DNA of 25,908 nt, from positions 1 through 25,908 of IMG/VR virus record IMGVR_UViG_3300025326_000185. One strand, written 5' to 3'. The position numbers and the translations under genes were made by a program. This DNA is from a virus. Positions 11,721 to 19,467 of the stretch are shown here, in pieces; the first letter of the stretch is position 1; each line of letters opens with the position of its first letter. The notes beneath the pieces were generated by a model. It was not told the DNA's origin and ran no database searches. It saw nothing but the letters and a program-made list of their open reading frames with translations.

Positions 11721-13804
11721 CCAAGATCCCAGAGAAAAGGGCGCTCGAGCTCCTGGCTGTGGCCAAGGCCCGCTGTGAGGATGCCAAGATGGCGGTTCGG
11801 GATCGGATCGATCTGTGGCTGGAGCGCCTGGCCTTCATGCGCGGCTGGCAATACGCCGTTCGCGACGGCGCTTTCGTTGTGGATGATGACGCCTCAGGAG
11901 AGGAGCGCGAGGTTCACAACTACATCGGGACGTTTGTCCGGTCCGCCGTCGCCAACAGGCTCAAGACATTCCCCAACCCACAGGTTCCGGCATCCAGCGG
12001 AGACCAGCGGTCGATGGCCAAGGCCGACGCAACCGAGAAGCTGTTGGCATCCTTCATTGACGACGAGATCGTAAGCAAAGAGGAGATCATCCGGGCGTTG
12101 ACGTGGGCCGCCGCGGTTGGCGGCGCATGGGTGAAGTGCTACTGGGATCCCCACGCGGGCAGGCCTCTTCTCGAGGAGCCGTCGTTCATCGAGCGGCATG
12201 AGACCGACCCAGAGACCGGTGAGACCGTGGTCCAGTACGAACGAGAAACCGACGAATTCGGGGTCGAGATCTTCTCACGAGATTTCGAGGGCTCAATCAG
12301 GACCGAATTCGTTGACACCATAGACGCGCTTCCGGACCCGACGGCCAAGCGTGGATCAGAGATGCGTTTTTGGATCCACAGGAAACTGAGGCCGGTCTCG
12401 GAACTCGAGGCCAAGTTCCCGGTCGATTACGCTGGCAAGAAGACCAAAGGGCGGTTCGACGTTGGAGGGAAAGAGGTCGGCCAAGCAGAGAGGGACATGG
12501 TTGGCGGCGCTGAATCCATGTCGGTCGAGCAAAGGCACGACAACGAATCCCGCCTGGCTCACCTGTACGAGTATTGGGAGCCCGCCTCACCCGAGCGGCC
12601 CAACGGGATGTTCTTGGCGTGGTCGAATGATGTGATCGTGGCCATTGGGGCTAACCCGTACAGGCCCGCCCGCATTCCGGCCGTTCTGTTCCTCGGCGAC
12701 AATCTCGTCCCGTCCGGGCTGTACGCCGATGGCGTCGTGGAGCCGTTGATCCCGCTTCAGCGTACGTTGAACTCGCACGAAAGCATGAAGAAGGAATGGA
12801 TCAAGGCGCTCTACAGCCCGAAGATCCTCAATCCTATCGGGTCGATGGTTGTGGCCGACGACTTCGGCGATCTGCCGTCCGTGATCGACCACGCCCCAGG
12901 CCTGAAGCCCTCCCCGATGCAGGTGCCGGACATGCCATCCGCAATGTTCGAGGCCGCCGCCGAGCTCGTGTCGCGCATGAAGGAGATCAGCTCCTACAGC
13001 GACATCAGCCGCGGCGACGTCCCGCAAGGGGTGGAGTCCGGCCGCGCAATCGCGTTCCTTCGCGAGAACGAGCAGACCATCCGTGAACCGGACATGCTCC
13101 TTCATCGATCCGCCTGTCTGTCTATCCTGCGTCACTGCCTGTGGCTGGCCAAACAGTTCTACCACGAAGATCGGGCCATCAGGACCATGGGAGACGACGG
13201 ATGGGAATACTTCATCTTCAAGGCCGACGATTTCGACTGGTACGCCGACCTAGCCCCGGAGGCCTTCTCCGGTGCGCCCAACTCTAGGGCCTTGCGGTGG
13301 GCGGAGACCGTGGAGGCGTTCACGGCCGGCCTATTCGACGACGAGAACCCGGCGGCCAAGAAAGCGCGTCGCATGCTCGAGCTCGATCACGCCAACAGAA
13401 GCACGGTGGATCCGGACCGCACATCCAGGAGGCTGGCACGAATGGAAAACCTACAAGCCATCGAGCTGGCGGCCGGTCGAGGCCAATGGATCAACGAGGT
13501 CCGCGAGTTCCACGACGACAAGCTACATCTTGAGGAGCACAACGTCGTGCGCAACAGCCCGATCTACTTGGCGTGGCCCCATGAGGTCCAGGCGGCCTTC
13601 GATCATCACTGCGAGAACCACGAGGGCAACCTAGAGGCCAAAGAAGGCCTTGTGGCTGGCCAGCAAGACCCGGCCGCCATGAACGCCAAACCAGGCCCAC
13701 CCCCTGCCCCGATGGGAGCAGAGTCGCCAATGGCCGGCGGCCATTCAGTCGGAGAAGCAGAGCCGGCAAGCCAGGACGAATTTCTCTCTGGCCGGGCCAG
13801 TTGA
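11717..13804 (+). CDS. Portal protein (P22-like)
   Basis: 695 aa, close to the P22 portal (725 aa). It begins with a charged helical stretch and a YLxFMxGxQW-like segment (ERLAFMRGWQYAVRDG), then VHNYIGTFVRSAVANRLKTFPNP, VGGAWVKCYWDP, and the later GLYADGVVEPLIPLQRTLNSHES and YSDISRGDVPQGVESGRAI, all typical of podoviral portals. Twelve copies form the ring through which DNA enters and leaves and to which the terminase and neck proteins bind. The C-terminus is Pro/Ala/Gly/Met-rich. GTG 11717 overlaps the previous stop. The gene is followed by a promoter-like element and the scaffold gene, the usual portal-scaffold-capsid order. Confidence 0.88.
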   Translation: MTKIPEKRALELLAVAKARCEDAKMAVRDRIDLWLERLAFMRGWQYAVRDGAFVVDDDASGEEREVHNYIGTFVRSAVANRLKTFPNPQVPASSGDQRSMAKADATEKLLASFIDDEIVSKEEIIRALTWAAAVGGAWVKCYWDPHAGRPLLEEPSFIERHETDPETGETVVQYERETDEFGVEIFSRDFEGSIRTEFVDTIDALPDPTAKRGSEMRFWIHRKLRPVSELEAKFPVDYAGKKTKGRFDVGGKEVGQAERDMVGGAESMSVEQRHDNESRLAHLYEYWEPASPERPNGMFLAWSNDVIVAIGANPYRPARIPAVLFLGDNLVPSGLYADGVVEPLIPLQRTLNSHESMKKEWIKALYSPKILNPIGSMVVADDFGDLPSVIDHAPGLKPSPMQVPDMPSAMFEAAAELVSRMKEISSYSDISRGDVPQGVESGRAIAFLRENEQTIREPDMLLHRSACLSILRHCLWLAKQFYHEDRAIRTMGDDGWEYFIFKADDFDWYADLAPEAFSGAPNSRALRWAETVEAFTAGLFDDENPAAKKARRMLELDHANRSTVDPDRTSRRLARMENLQAIELAAGRGQWINEVREFHDDKLHLEEHNVVRNSPIYLAWPHEVQAAFDHHCENHEGNLEAKEGLVAGQQDPAAMNAKPGPPPAPMGAESPMAGGHSVGEAEPASQDEFLSGRAS

Positions 13805-13829
13805 CGGGTAAACCCCTTCGGGATAAACT
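13801..13829 (+). promoter_or_regulatory. Sigma70-type promoter upstream of scaffold and capsid genes
   Basis: TTGACG (13801-13806, 5/6 to consensus), a 17-base spacer, and TAAACT (13824-13829, 4/6). This is the best bacterial promoter match I found. Transcription would start near 13836, giving a leader of about 95 bases with a CGGG-gaaaa-CCCG hairpin (13842-13854). It would boost the most abundant virion genes downstream. Confidence 0.5.
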
Positions 13830-13930
13830 CTCCACGTGTTTCGGGGAAAACCCGCAAGACTGGTGCGTCAATCCAGGCCCCGATCCGTCTCCATCGAGCG
13901 TACCGCGTCAAGGCGTAGGAGTGTTTCACA

Positions 13931-14854
13931 ATGAGTCTGTTCCCTCCGGCAAGCACAACCAATTCACCATCGACGGGCCTGGCTGATTACAACCGGGACG
14001 CCGGCGGAGGGCCCGAGCCAAGCGCAGGGCAGGAGGCCGATCAGGTCTTCGAGGTTGGCGAGGCGGAGGAGCAGGAAGCCGAAACCACCAACCAACCAAA
14101 CCGGACCAACGGAGAGGAAGAGGTCGGCGAAGAAGGGCAGAACGTAGGGGCAGATCAAGAACCAGAGGAGACAGAGCAGCGACAGGCTCCCGGGCGCGCG
14201 GATAAGCGCATCCGGCAACTTGTCGGCGAGAAGAAGCGGCAAGAAGAGGAGAACGCCTCGCTGCGTGCGACGTTGCAGGCCCTTCAGGAGCACATGCGAG
14301 AGCAGGTGGCCTTGGGCCGGGAGCAGTGGAACGCCCAGAGGCCGTTCGTCGAGCAGCAAAGGACACAGCAAGGGAAGACCGAGAAGCGGCAGAAGATGCT
14401 GGAGCTCGGCTTCGACCCGGCGGACTACAAGGACCACGCCTTGTATGACGCACTGCAAGAGAACGTCCAGATGCGATCCGAGCTCGGCGAGGTCCGAAAG
14501 ATGTTCGAGGAGACGAAGCACGAGAAGCAGATGCGCGCCTACTCGGAAGACTTGTCTCGCCGGATCACGGCCGAGCTGGAGGGCTATGACGTCTCCAGTG
14601 AGCATCTCGCCAGCATCCAGGAGCAGGCCATTGAAAGCGCGGTAGCCAAGGGGCTGGACTCAGCACAGGCCGCCGCGACTGTGGCGACCAGGGTCAAGCC
14701 ATTCCTCAGGAAGAGATCTGCAACCACCAAGCCGAAACCGACCGGAGGGGATGTCCACGGGGTCATCTCTACGAGCGGCCGGAGCGGAGGCGAGGGGACG
14801 TCCCGAGCCAAACCCTCCACCTTCGACGAAGCCTTGAAATCTCTGTTTGGGTAG
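13931..14854 (+). CDS. Scaffold protein
   Basis: 307 aa, close to the P22 scaffold (303 aa). The first ~100 residues are acidic and disordered (Glu/Gln/Asn-rich). Then a long coiled coil follows (EKKRQEEENASLRATLQALQ, EQWNAQRPFVEQQRTQQGK). The C-terminus is basic and Lys/Arg-rich (RVKPFLRKRSATTKPKP), as expected for a capsid-binding tail. Its position right before the capsid gene supports the call: it would direct assembly of the procapsid and then leave. GGAG lies about ten bases before the ATG. The family match is by architecture and context, not by motif. Confidence 0.8.
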   Translation: MSLFPPASTTNSPSTGLADYNRDAGGGPEPSAGQEADQVFEVGEAEEQEAETTNQPNRTNGEEEVGEEGQNVGADQEPEETEQRQAPGRADKRIRQLVGEKKRQEEENASLRATLQALQEHMREQVALGREQWNAQRPFVEQQRTQQGKTEKRQKMLELGFDPADYKDHALYDALQENVQMRSELGEVRKMFEETKHEKQMRAYSEDLSRRITAELEGYDVSSEHLASIQEQAIESAVAKGLDSAQAAATVATRVKPFLRKRSATTKPKPTGGDVHGVISTSGRSGGEGTSRAKPSTFDEALKSLFG

Positions 14855-14875
14855 AAAGAAGAAAAGGAACACACC

Positions 14876-16246
14876 ATGGCATTGACGGATACCAGCGGAA
14901 TCGCAGGACAAAGCAGACTCTCTTTCCAGGGACGGCTCAAGACCGAATTCCTGCCCAAGTGGGATGATCACGTCCACAAGAAGACCAAGGTCGCCGAGAA
15001 GATCGCGAAGAAGAAGGGCACCATGGGTGGCCTCGAATCGCTCGGGTCCGTGATGGACGCCCTCCCCCAGAGCGCAGGGATCGCGCTGCTTGAGGGGCAC
15101 GACCTGCCGAATCCTACCGTGGGGTCGTATTTCCAGCCGAAGCTCCATTCGCGTTCGATCTACACCCGACTGCGCTGGACCGGCCATGTCGAGCGAGCCG
15201 CCCGGAAGGGCGACAAGCACGCATGGGCCAAGCCGCGCGCAGAGGACATGAAGGCCGCGGACGAGCAGATGCGACTCAACTTCGCGCGCATGCTGTACCT
15301 GGGGCCGTATCAGGCACTGGCTTGTGTCAGCTCGTTCAACGACACCACCGACAAAGCAACGCTGTACGGACGGGACGCCCGGCGCAGCGCGGCCGCGGAT
15401 CTGTGGAAGTTCGGCGCGCACTACTTGCGCAAAAACATGGAGATCGACTACGTCACCGCCCTGGCCACTGGTGCGGCCGTGATTGAGAACGACGACGCCA
15501 CCCAGGCCGCGATCAAAATCACGGCCATCGACAACTCGTCGTATGCGGCCCCGACGATCACGTTTTCACTGGATCCCAACGCCGCTTATGGCGTGACCGA
15601 TCCCGCCGACGGCAATCTGATCATCCCGTTCGGATCTCGTCTTGCAACCGGCCCCACCGCCGACGACGTGACGAAGTTCGCCGGGGTCAACGGACTCCTC
15701 CAGATGGTCGGTGATCGAAACATCTACACCTACCTGTACGACCTCCTCCGCGAGACGTACCCGACGCTCGAGGGCATCCGGAACACGAATGCCGGCGTTG
15801 CTCGTCCGTTCGCCGAGGACTACCTCACCCTTGCCATCGACCGGATCGCGGACGAGGGCGTAGGCGAGGAGCCGGGAGTCATTCTGTGTGACCGTTCTGG
15901 GCGCAGGGAGTACCTCAAGGAGTCCAAGGGAGATCGTCGGTTCAAGGAAGTCCAGACCGAGAAGGGCTTTGGCCAGCTCGTATTCCATGCGGGCGACGCT
16001 CAGACCCCGATTGTCACCGACCGGGACTGCCCGCCGGGGATCTTCTTCATTCTCGATGACAAGGGCTTTGGATGGCTCGAGGAGTCGAGCCTGGGTTCGG
16101 TGGATGAGCAGGCCGAGCGGCCGGTCACAAACAAGGACGCCCACGAGATCGTGTTGCACAAGTCCGGCAACGTCTTCACGGAAAAGCCGTTCAACAACGG
16201 CACCCTCGAAGACGTCTCGTTCTTGACGCGCGACATCGTGGCGTAG
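14876..16246 (+). CDS. Major capsid protein
   Basis: 456 aa, after the scaffold and before the neck genes, with a purine-rich ribosome site (AAAAGGA) upstream, consistent with high expression. The N-terminus (KTEFLPKWDDHVHKKTKVAEKIA) and SYFQPKLHSRSIYTRLRWTGHVE are typical of long-arm capsid proteins. The interior has mixed alpha/beta sequence (LRETYPTLEGIRNTNAGVARPF, GVILCDRSGRREYLKESKGDRR) compatible with the HK97 fold. It would form the icosahedral shell. Called by position, length and composition; no short signature motif marks this family. Confidence 0.85.
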   Translation: MALTDTSGIAGQSRLSFQGRLKTEFLPKWDDHVHKKTKVAEKIAKKKGTMGGLESLGSVMDALPQSAGIALLEGHDLPNPTVGSYFQPKLHSRSIYTRLRWTGHVERAARKGDKHAWAKPRAEDMKAADEQMRLNFARMLYLGPYQALACVSSFNDTTDKATLYGRDARRSAAADLWKFGAHYLRKNMEIDYVTALATGAAVIENDDATQAAIKITAIDNSSYAAPTITFSLDPNAAYGVTDPADGNLIIPFGSRLATGPTADDVTKFAGVNGLLQMVGDRNIYTYLYDLLRETYPTLEGIRNTNAGVARPFAEDYLTLAIDRIADEGVGEEPGVILCDRSGRREYLKESKGDRRFKEVQTEKGFGQLVFHAGDAQTPIVTDRDCPPGIFFILDDKGFGWLEESSLGSVDEQAERPVTNKDAHEIVLHKSGNVFTEKPFNNGTLEDVSFLTRDIVA

Positions 16247-16266
16247 GCTGGAGCAAGGAGGTAAAG

Positions 16267-17013
16267 GTGAGCTTTAGAAAACTGATTCCCGCGTGCCTTT
16301 TGGTTCTGGCTCTCCCGTCCCCGGCCTCGGCCAAGGTAGGGAGCCGGAACCTGGAGTTCGCGCTCAAGACACATCAGTTCTGCGCGTTGGTTGATTACCC
16401 TGAGAGCGCCACTGTCGTTCAAGGCGAAAATGGGGTGTTGGCCAACATCATCCTTGCGGCGTACGTGGACGACGGAGCGCAAACGCAGACCTCGTCAATC
16501 GTCCAGCCCATCACTCCGATGAAGCTGCGCGTCGAGATCGAGGACGACGGGGGCGCCACGACCCCCGCTCTGACTTGTTCGGTGCAGATCTTCGGCTTGG
16601 ACCAGTTCGGCGGCGCCATCAGCGAAACGGTGTCTGCCTCGGAAACCGCGGCAACAACGGTCAACGTGTATTCCAAGATCACCAAAATTAGCACCGTCGC
16701 CGGAGCGTGTGTGGCAGCGGCCGACACCTCCGACTATCTGCTGGTCAACCAGTCCCTACAGATCGGCCTTGGGCGCAAAATCGGGGCCACGTCCGACGTT
16801 GTGATGGCCTGTTTCGTTGACGACCCGGACGGGACGGCGGACACCAAGTGCTCGCCCTACGATATCGGCACCGATGACTCAATCAGCGACATCGTATCGG
16901 TGAGCACGCACAGCATTGACTTCTCTGTAACCGCATTCGGTCCCGTGGGCGGGAGCGAGGTTGCGGCAACAGACGGAGACATCCTCTGTGTGCGCGTGGT
17001 CCCGTCGATCTAG
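16267..17013 (+). CDS. Sec-signal-bearing beta-rich protein in the capsid cluster
   Basis: 248 aa from GTG 16267, with a near-perfect AGGAGGT ribosome site. It starts with a classic Sec signal peptide: MSFRK, a hydrophobic stretch LIPACLLVLAL, then PSPASA with cleavage after Ala22. The mature part is Thr/Ser/Val/Asp-rich and looks like beta sandwich repeats, with several Cys (TCSVQIFG, VAGACVAA, VMACFVDD, TKCSPYD). It sits exactly where a head decoration or head-completion protein is expected, but a signal peptide is odd for a virion protein assembled in the cytoplasm. It could be an exported moron-like protein, or a decoration protein whose N-terminus only resembles a signal. Family not recognised. 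Confidence 0.7.
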   Translation: MSFRKLIPACLLVLALPSPASAKVGSRNLEFALKTHQFCALVDYPESATVVQGENGVLANIILAAYVDDGAQTQTSSIVQPITPMKLRVEIEDDGGATTPALTCSVQIFGLDQFGGAISETVSASETAATTVNVYSKITKISTVAGACVAAADTSDYLLVNQSLQIGLGRKIGATSDVVMACFVDDPDGTADTKCSPYDIGTDDSISDIVSVSTHSIDFSVTAFGPVGGSEVAATDGDILCVRVVPSI

Positions 17014-17067
17014 CCCCACCCGATAGGGGTTGCCCGCTCCATCCTCCTGCTGTAGTGTTTGCCCCAC

Positions 17068-18036
17068 ATGGGCGCATCTGTCCCGATCCCTGTCAACCTG
17101 GACAAGTCAGGCGGGCGCACCCAACCCGGCGTAATCCCGTCCATTAGGCGCGAAGCGCACTGGCAGCTCTACGCCAACGTCGATCCGGACGTCATGCACC
17201 GCTCCGACCCGGCCCCCTCTCACATCCAGAGGGCCATGGAGGAGGTCTTCGGCACCGAGCGGCTGAAGGACGTGAAGCTGGCCCGTCACCCGCTGTTGGG
17301 GTACTGGAGCCTGTGGGAGCGAGTCCGCAACCCAGAGAGCGGCCAGGTCGGCGGATATCGACTGGTCTCGATGTTCTACAGCCAGCCGGTGGACGGGTAT
17401 CTCCCACAGCACCTGCGCGGGAACAAGTGGACCGCACATCTTACCGGACAGGTGGGTGAGCCTCGAGAGCCGACGAGGCGTGACTTCGAGATCATCGAGC
17501 AATTCGACATCAAGAAGTACGGCTACGAAGCGGTTGAGAACCGGTACGCAGCCCCAGAGATCGAGGCAGAGCGCGAGCTGGAGCGCGTGTTCCATGACCG
17601 GATTGACGACTTCCTTGACTACCACTTTTGGCTTGCGATGCGAGACGCCCAGGCACACCACTCGCGCCCGTGGAGCACGCCCACCGTCGAGTACCGGCCG
17701 AACGGCCTGCGGTGGGCGCACATCAAGAAGGACGGGTACACGTTGAGGGTGAAATTCGGCAGCCGTGAGCACCGGCGGGAGCTGGAAGATCTGGTCACCC
17801 GTCTCGAGCACGACCGGGACGCATTCGAGTCCGCTCGTGGCCTTCGACGCGATTACGCCAGGGCCGACTACGAAGCCGAGATCCTGGCAACCCGCTCCCA
17901 GATCGATGTGGTCGAGCTCGAGGAGCAGGCCGCGCAGAAAACCCCTGAGATCAAGACCAAGGTCGCCGAGTGGCACTGTAAGGTCTCGAGGCTCGCCGCG
18001 ATGAACAAGGCAGTCAACGGGGGCGGGGGAGGCTGA
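17068..18036 (+). CDS. Unknown protein with C-terminal coiled coil
   Basis: 322 aa from ATG 17068; an in-frame TTG nine bases earlier is less likely. The first half is mixed, with Trp/Tyr/Arg-rich patches (HPLLGYWSLWERVRNPESGQ, VSMFYSQPVDGYLP). The second half is a long charged coiled-coil region (HRRELEDLVTRLEHDRDAFESA, RADYEAEILATRSQIDVVELEEQ) with a Gly-rich end. No motif or membrane segment is seen. It sits between the capsid block and the adaptor gene, and a weak TTGCCC-17-TAGTGT promoter-like element (17030-17058) precedes it. Role unknown; a virion or assembly function is inferred from position. Confidence 0.65.
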   Translation: MGASVPIPVNLDKSGGRTQPGVIPSIRREAHWQLYANVDPDVMHRSDPAPSHIQRAMEEVFGTERLKDVKLARHPLLGYWSLWERVRNPESGQVGGYRLVSMFYSQPVDGYLPQHLRGNKWTAHLTGQVGEPREPTRRDFEIIEQFDIKKYGYEAVENRYAAPEIEAERELERVFHDRIDDFLDYHFWLAMRDAQAHHSRPWSTPTVEYRPNGLRWAHIKKDGYTLRVKFGSREHRRELEDLVTRLEHDRDAFESARGLRRDYARADYEAEILATRSQIDVVELEEQAAQKTPEIKTKVAEWHCKVSRLAAMNKAVNGGGGG

Positions 18037-18037
18037 T

Positions 18038-18955
18038 ATGTCGATCATCTACGCACCGACCGCTCCGGCGACACTGGCTTCAATGATTACCCGGATTCGA
18101 CGCATGGTCGGCGACACCGAGTCCCTGGCGGCCAACCGAAGATGGCAGGATGACGAGATCATCGACGCGCTCAACATGTCCATGGTCGAGATCGGCAACG
18201 CCCTGAGTCTCACACAGCCATCCCCGGCCCTCTCAAGCGAGAACATCACCTATACGGCCGACAGCGAGTCGGTGGCCCTCGGGACGTACACGGCGCATGC
18301 ACCGATCTTCCAGGTCGAGGACATTACGGACCCATTGCGGCCGGTGGTGATCGAGCAGGCCTCGTTCCGGGATCTGTCTGACTACGGCCTCGCCGGCGTG
18401 CCGGCCCTGTGGCGGTCTGTCTACGCCATCCATTCCGGCGGGATCTCGGTGCGACCGAAGCCGACATCGGACAAGCCCCTCCGAATCTGGTACGTCCAAG
18501 AGCCGTATGTCATCGGAGCAGAAGACGCTTCCCCGTCGGCCGTGTCGGTTGCAGCGAATGTTGCTACTGCCACCATAGGATCCGGCCATGGCTTTGTTGC
18601 GGGCATGCGGATCTCCACGGACGGGATGCTGTCCTCGGCCCCGGCAGAGGCCGACGTCTCGGACGTGGCCATTACATCGGTCACCGACACGACCATCATC
18701 TACCCATGCACAGCAGCCAACGGGGCGTTCACCGCGGTCGGAACCTTGTCGGCGAGCCGGCTCAACCGCGGCCCCGCCGGGGCGATGGCCGACGAGGTGG
18801 CCTGCCTGGGCGCCGCCATCCGGCTACAAGAGACCGATGTTGAGGCATCGCCGGCCAGGCTGATGCGTCATGAGAAAATGCTGTTTCAACTCGCAGGATC
18901 TGCGCGCCGCCTCCGTGGCCCGCAGCGGATCAGGCGTACAAGGAGGTTTGTGTGA
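18038..18955 (+). CDS. Head-tail adaptor (phage connector, P22 gp4/T7 gp11-like position)
   Basis: 305 aa from ATG 18038, just after the previous stop, with a G-rich ribosome site. The N-terminus MITRIRRMVGDTESLAANRRWQDDEIIDALNMSM is the characteristic opening of phage adaptor proteins (two helices that ring the portal). The middle adds a Thr/Ser/Ala/Val-rich insert (about 165-250) resembling an Ig-like domain, which makes it longer than usual adaptors. The C-terminus returns to helix and ends basic (RRLRGPQRIRRTRRFV). It would extend the portal ring and receive the nozzle. The first region supports the call strongly; the insert is a notable departure. Confidence 0.75.
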   Translation: MSIIYAPTAPATLASMITRIRRMVGDTESLAANRRWQDDEIIDALNMSMVEIGNALSLTQPSPALSSENITYTADSESVALGTYTAHAPIFQVEDITDPLRPVVIEQASFRDLSDYGLAGVPALWRSVYAIHSGGISVRPKPTSDKPLRIWYVQEPYVIGAEDASPSAVSVAANVATATIGSGHGFVAGMRISTDGMLSSAPAEADVSDVAITSVTDTTIIYPCTAANGAFTAVGTLSASRLNRGPAGAMADEVACLGAAIRLQETDVEASPARLMRHEKMLFQLAGSARRLRGPQRIRRTRRFV

Positions 18956-19467
18956 GAGTATACTATACCGGGTCCGTCGAAGACGGCCCGCGCGTGGTCG
19001 AGTATGGCGGCGAGGAGCTTGTCTGGGCTCCGGCTGGATTCCAGATCGAGAAGAAGGACCTGCCGGTCAAGAGGGCGGACGGGACCGACTACGTCGTAGA
19101 ACACGCCATGACCGGCAAGAGGACCACCGTCATGCGGAAGCAGTGGGTGGTGCGGCGGAACGTGTCGGGTGAGCCCATGAGGTCCAACCAGAGCGAGTCG
19201 TTCCTGTCCTTGCCGGACGACGCCGCGCGAAATGCGCTGCGCCAGGTATGGAACGAAGACGGGAAACTGGTGCCGGAGTCCCGCTACAAGGCCAACAGGT
19301 CACCGGAGTTCATCGAGGCCGAGATCGAGAGGCTCAAGGCGGAGCTGGATCTGAGGCGCGGCCCGGATCCGCTCCTGTCTGCGCCCGCGGTCGACGACGA
19401 CTCGAAGCCAGAACGCAAGACCGCACGTGAAAGGCGGATTGAGAGGCTCGAGAGGGCTAGCGAGTAA
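18952..19467 (+). CDS. Unknown protein of the tail/neck cluster
   Basis: 171 aa from GTG 18952, overlapping the adaptor stop (GTGA) with AGGAGG five bases upstream. A beta-rich N-terminal third (VYYTGSVEDGPRVVEYGGEE, ELVWAPAGFQIEKKDLPV) is followed by a helical, charged C-terminus (ERLKAELDLRRG, KTARERRIERLERASE). The family is not recognised. Its location between adaptor and nozzle suggests a neck or accessory virion protein. The last two bases of its stop form a TAATG junction with the next gene. Confidence 0.65.
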   Translation: MRVYYTGSVEDGPRVVEYGGEELVWAPAGFQIEKKDLPVKRADGTDYVVEHAMTGKRTTVMRKQWVVRRNVSGEPMRSNQSESFLSLPDDAARNALRQVWNEDGKLVPESRYKANRSPEFIEAEIERLKAELDLRRGPDPLLSAPAVDDDSKPERKTARERRIERLERASE

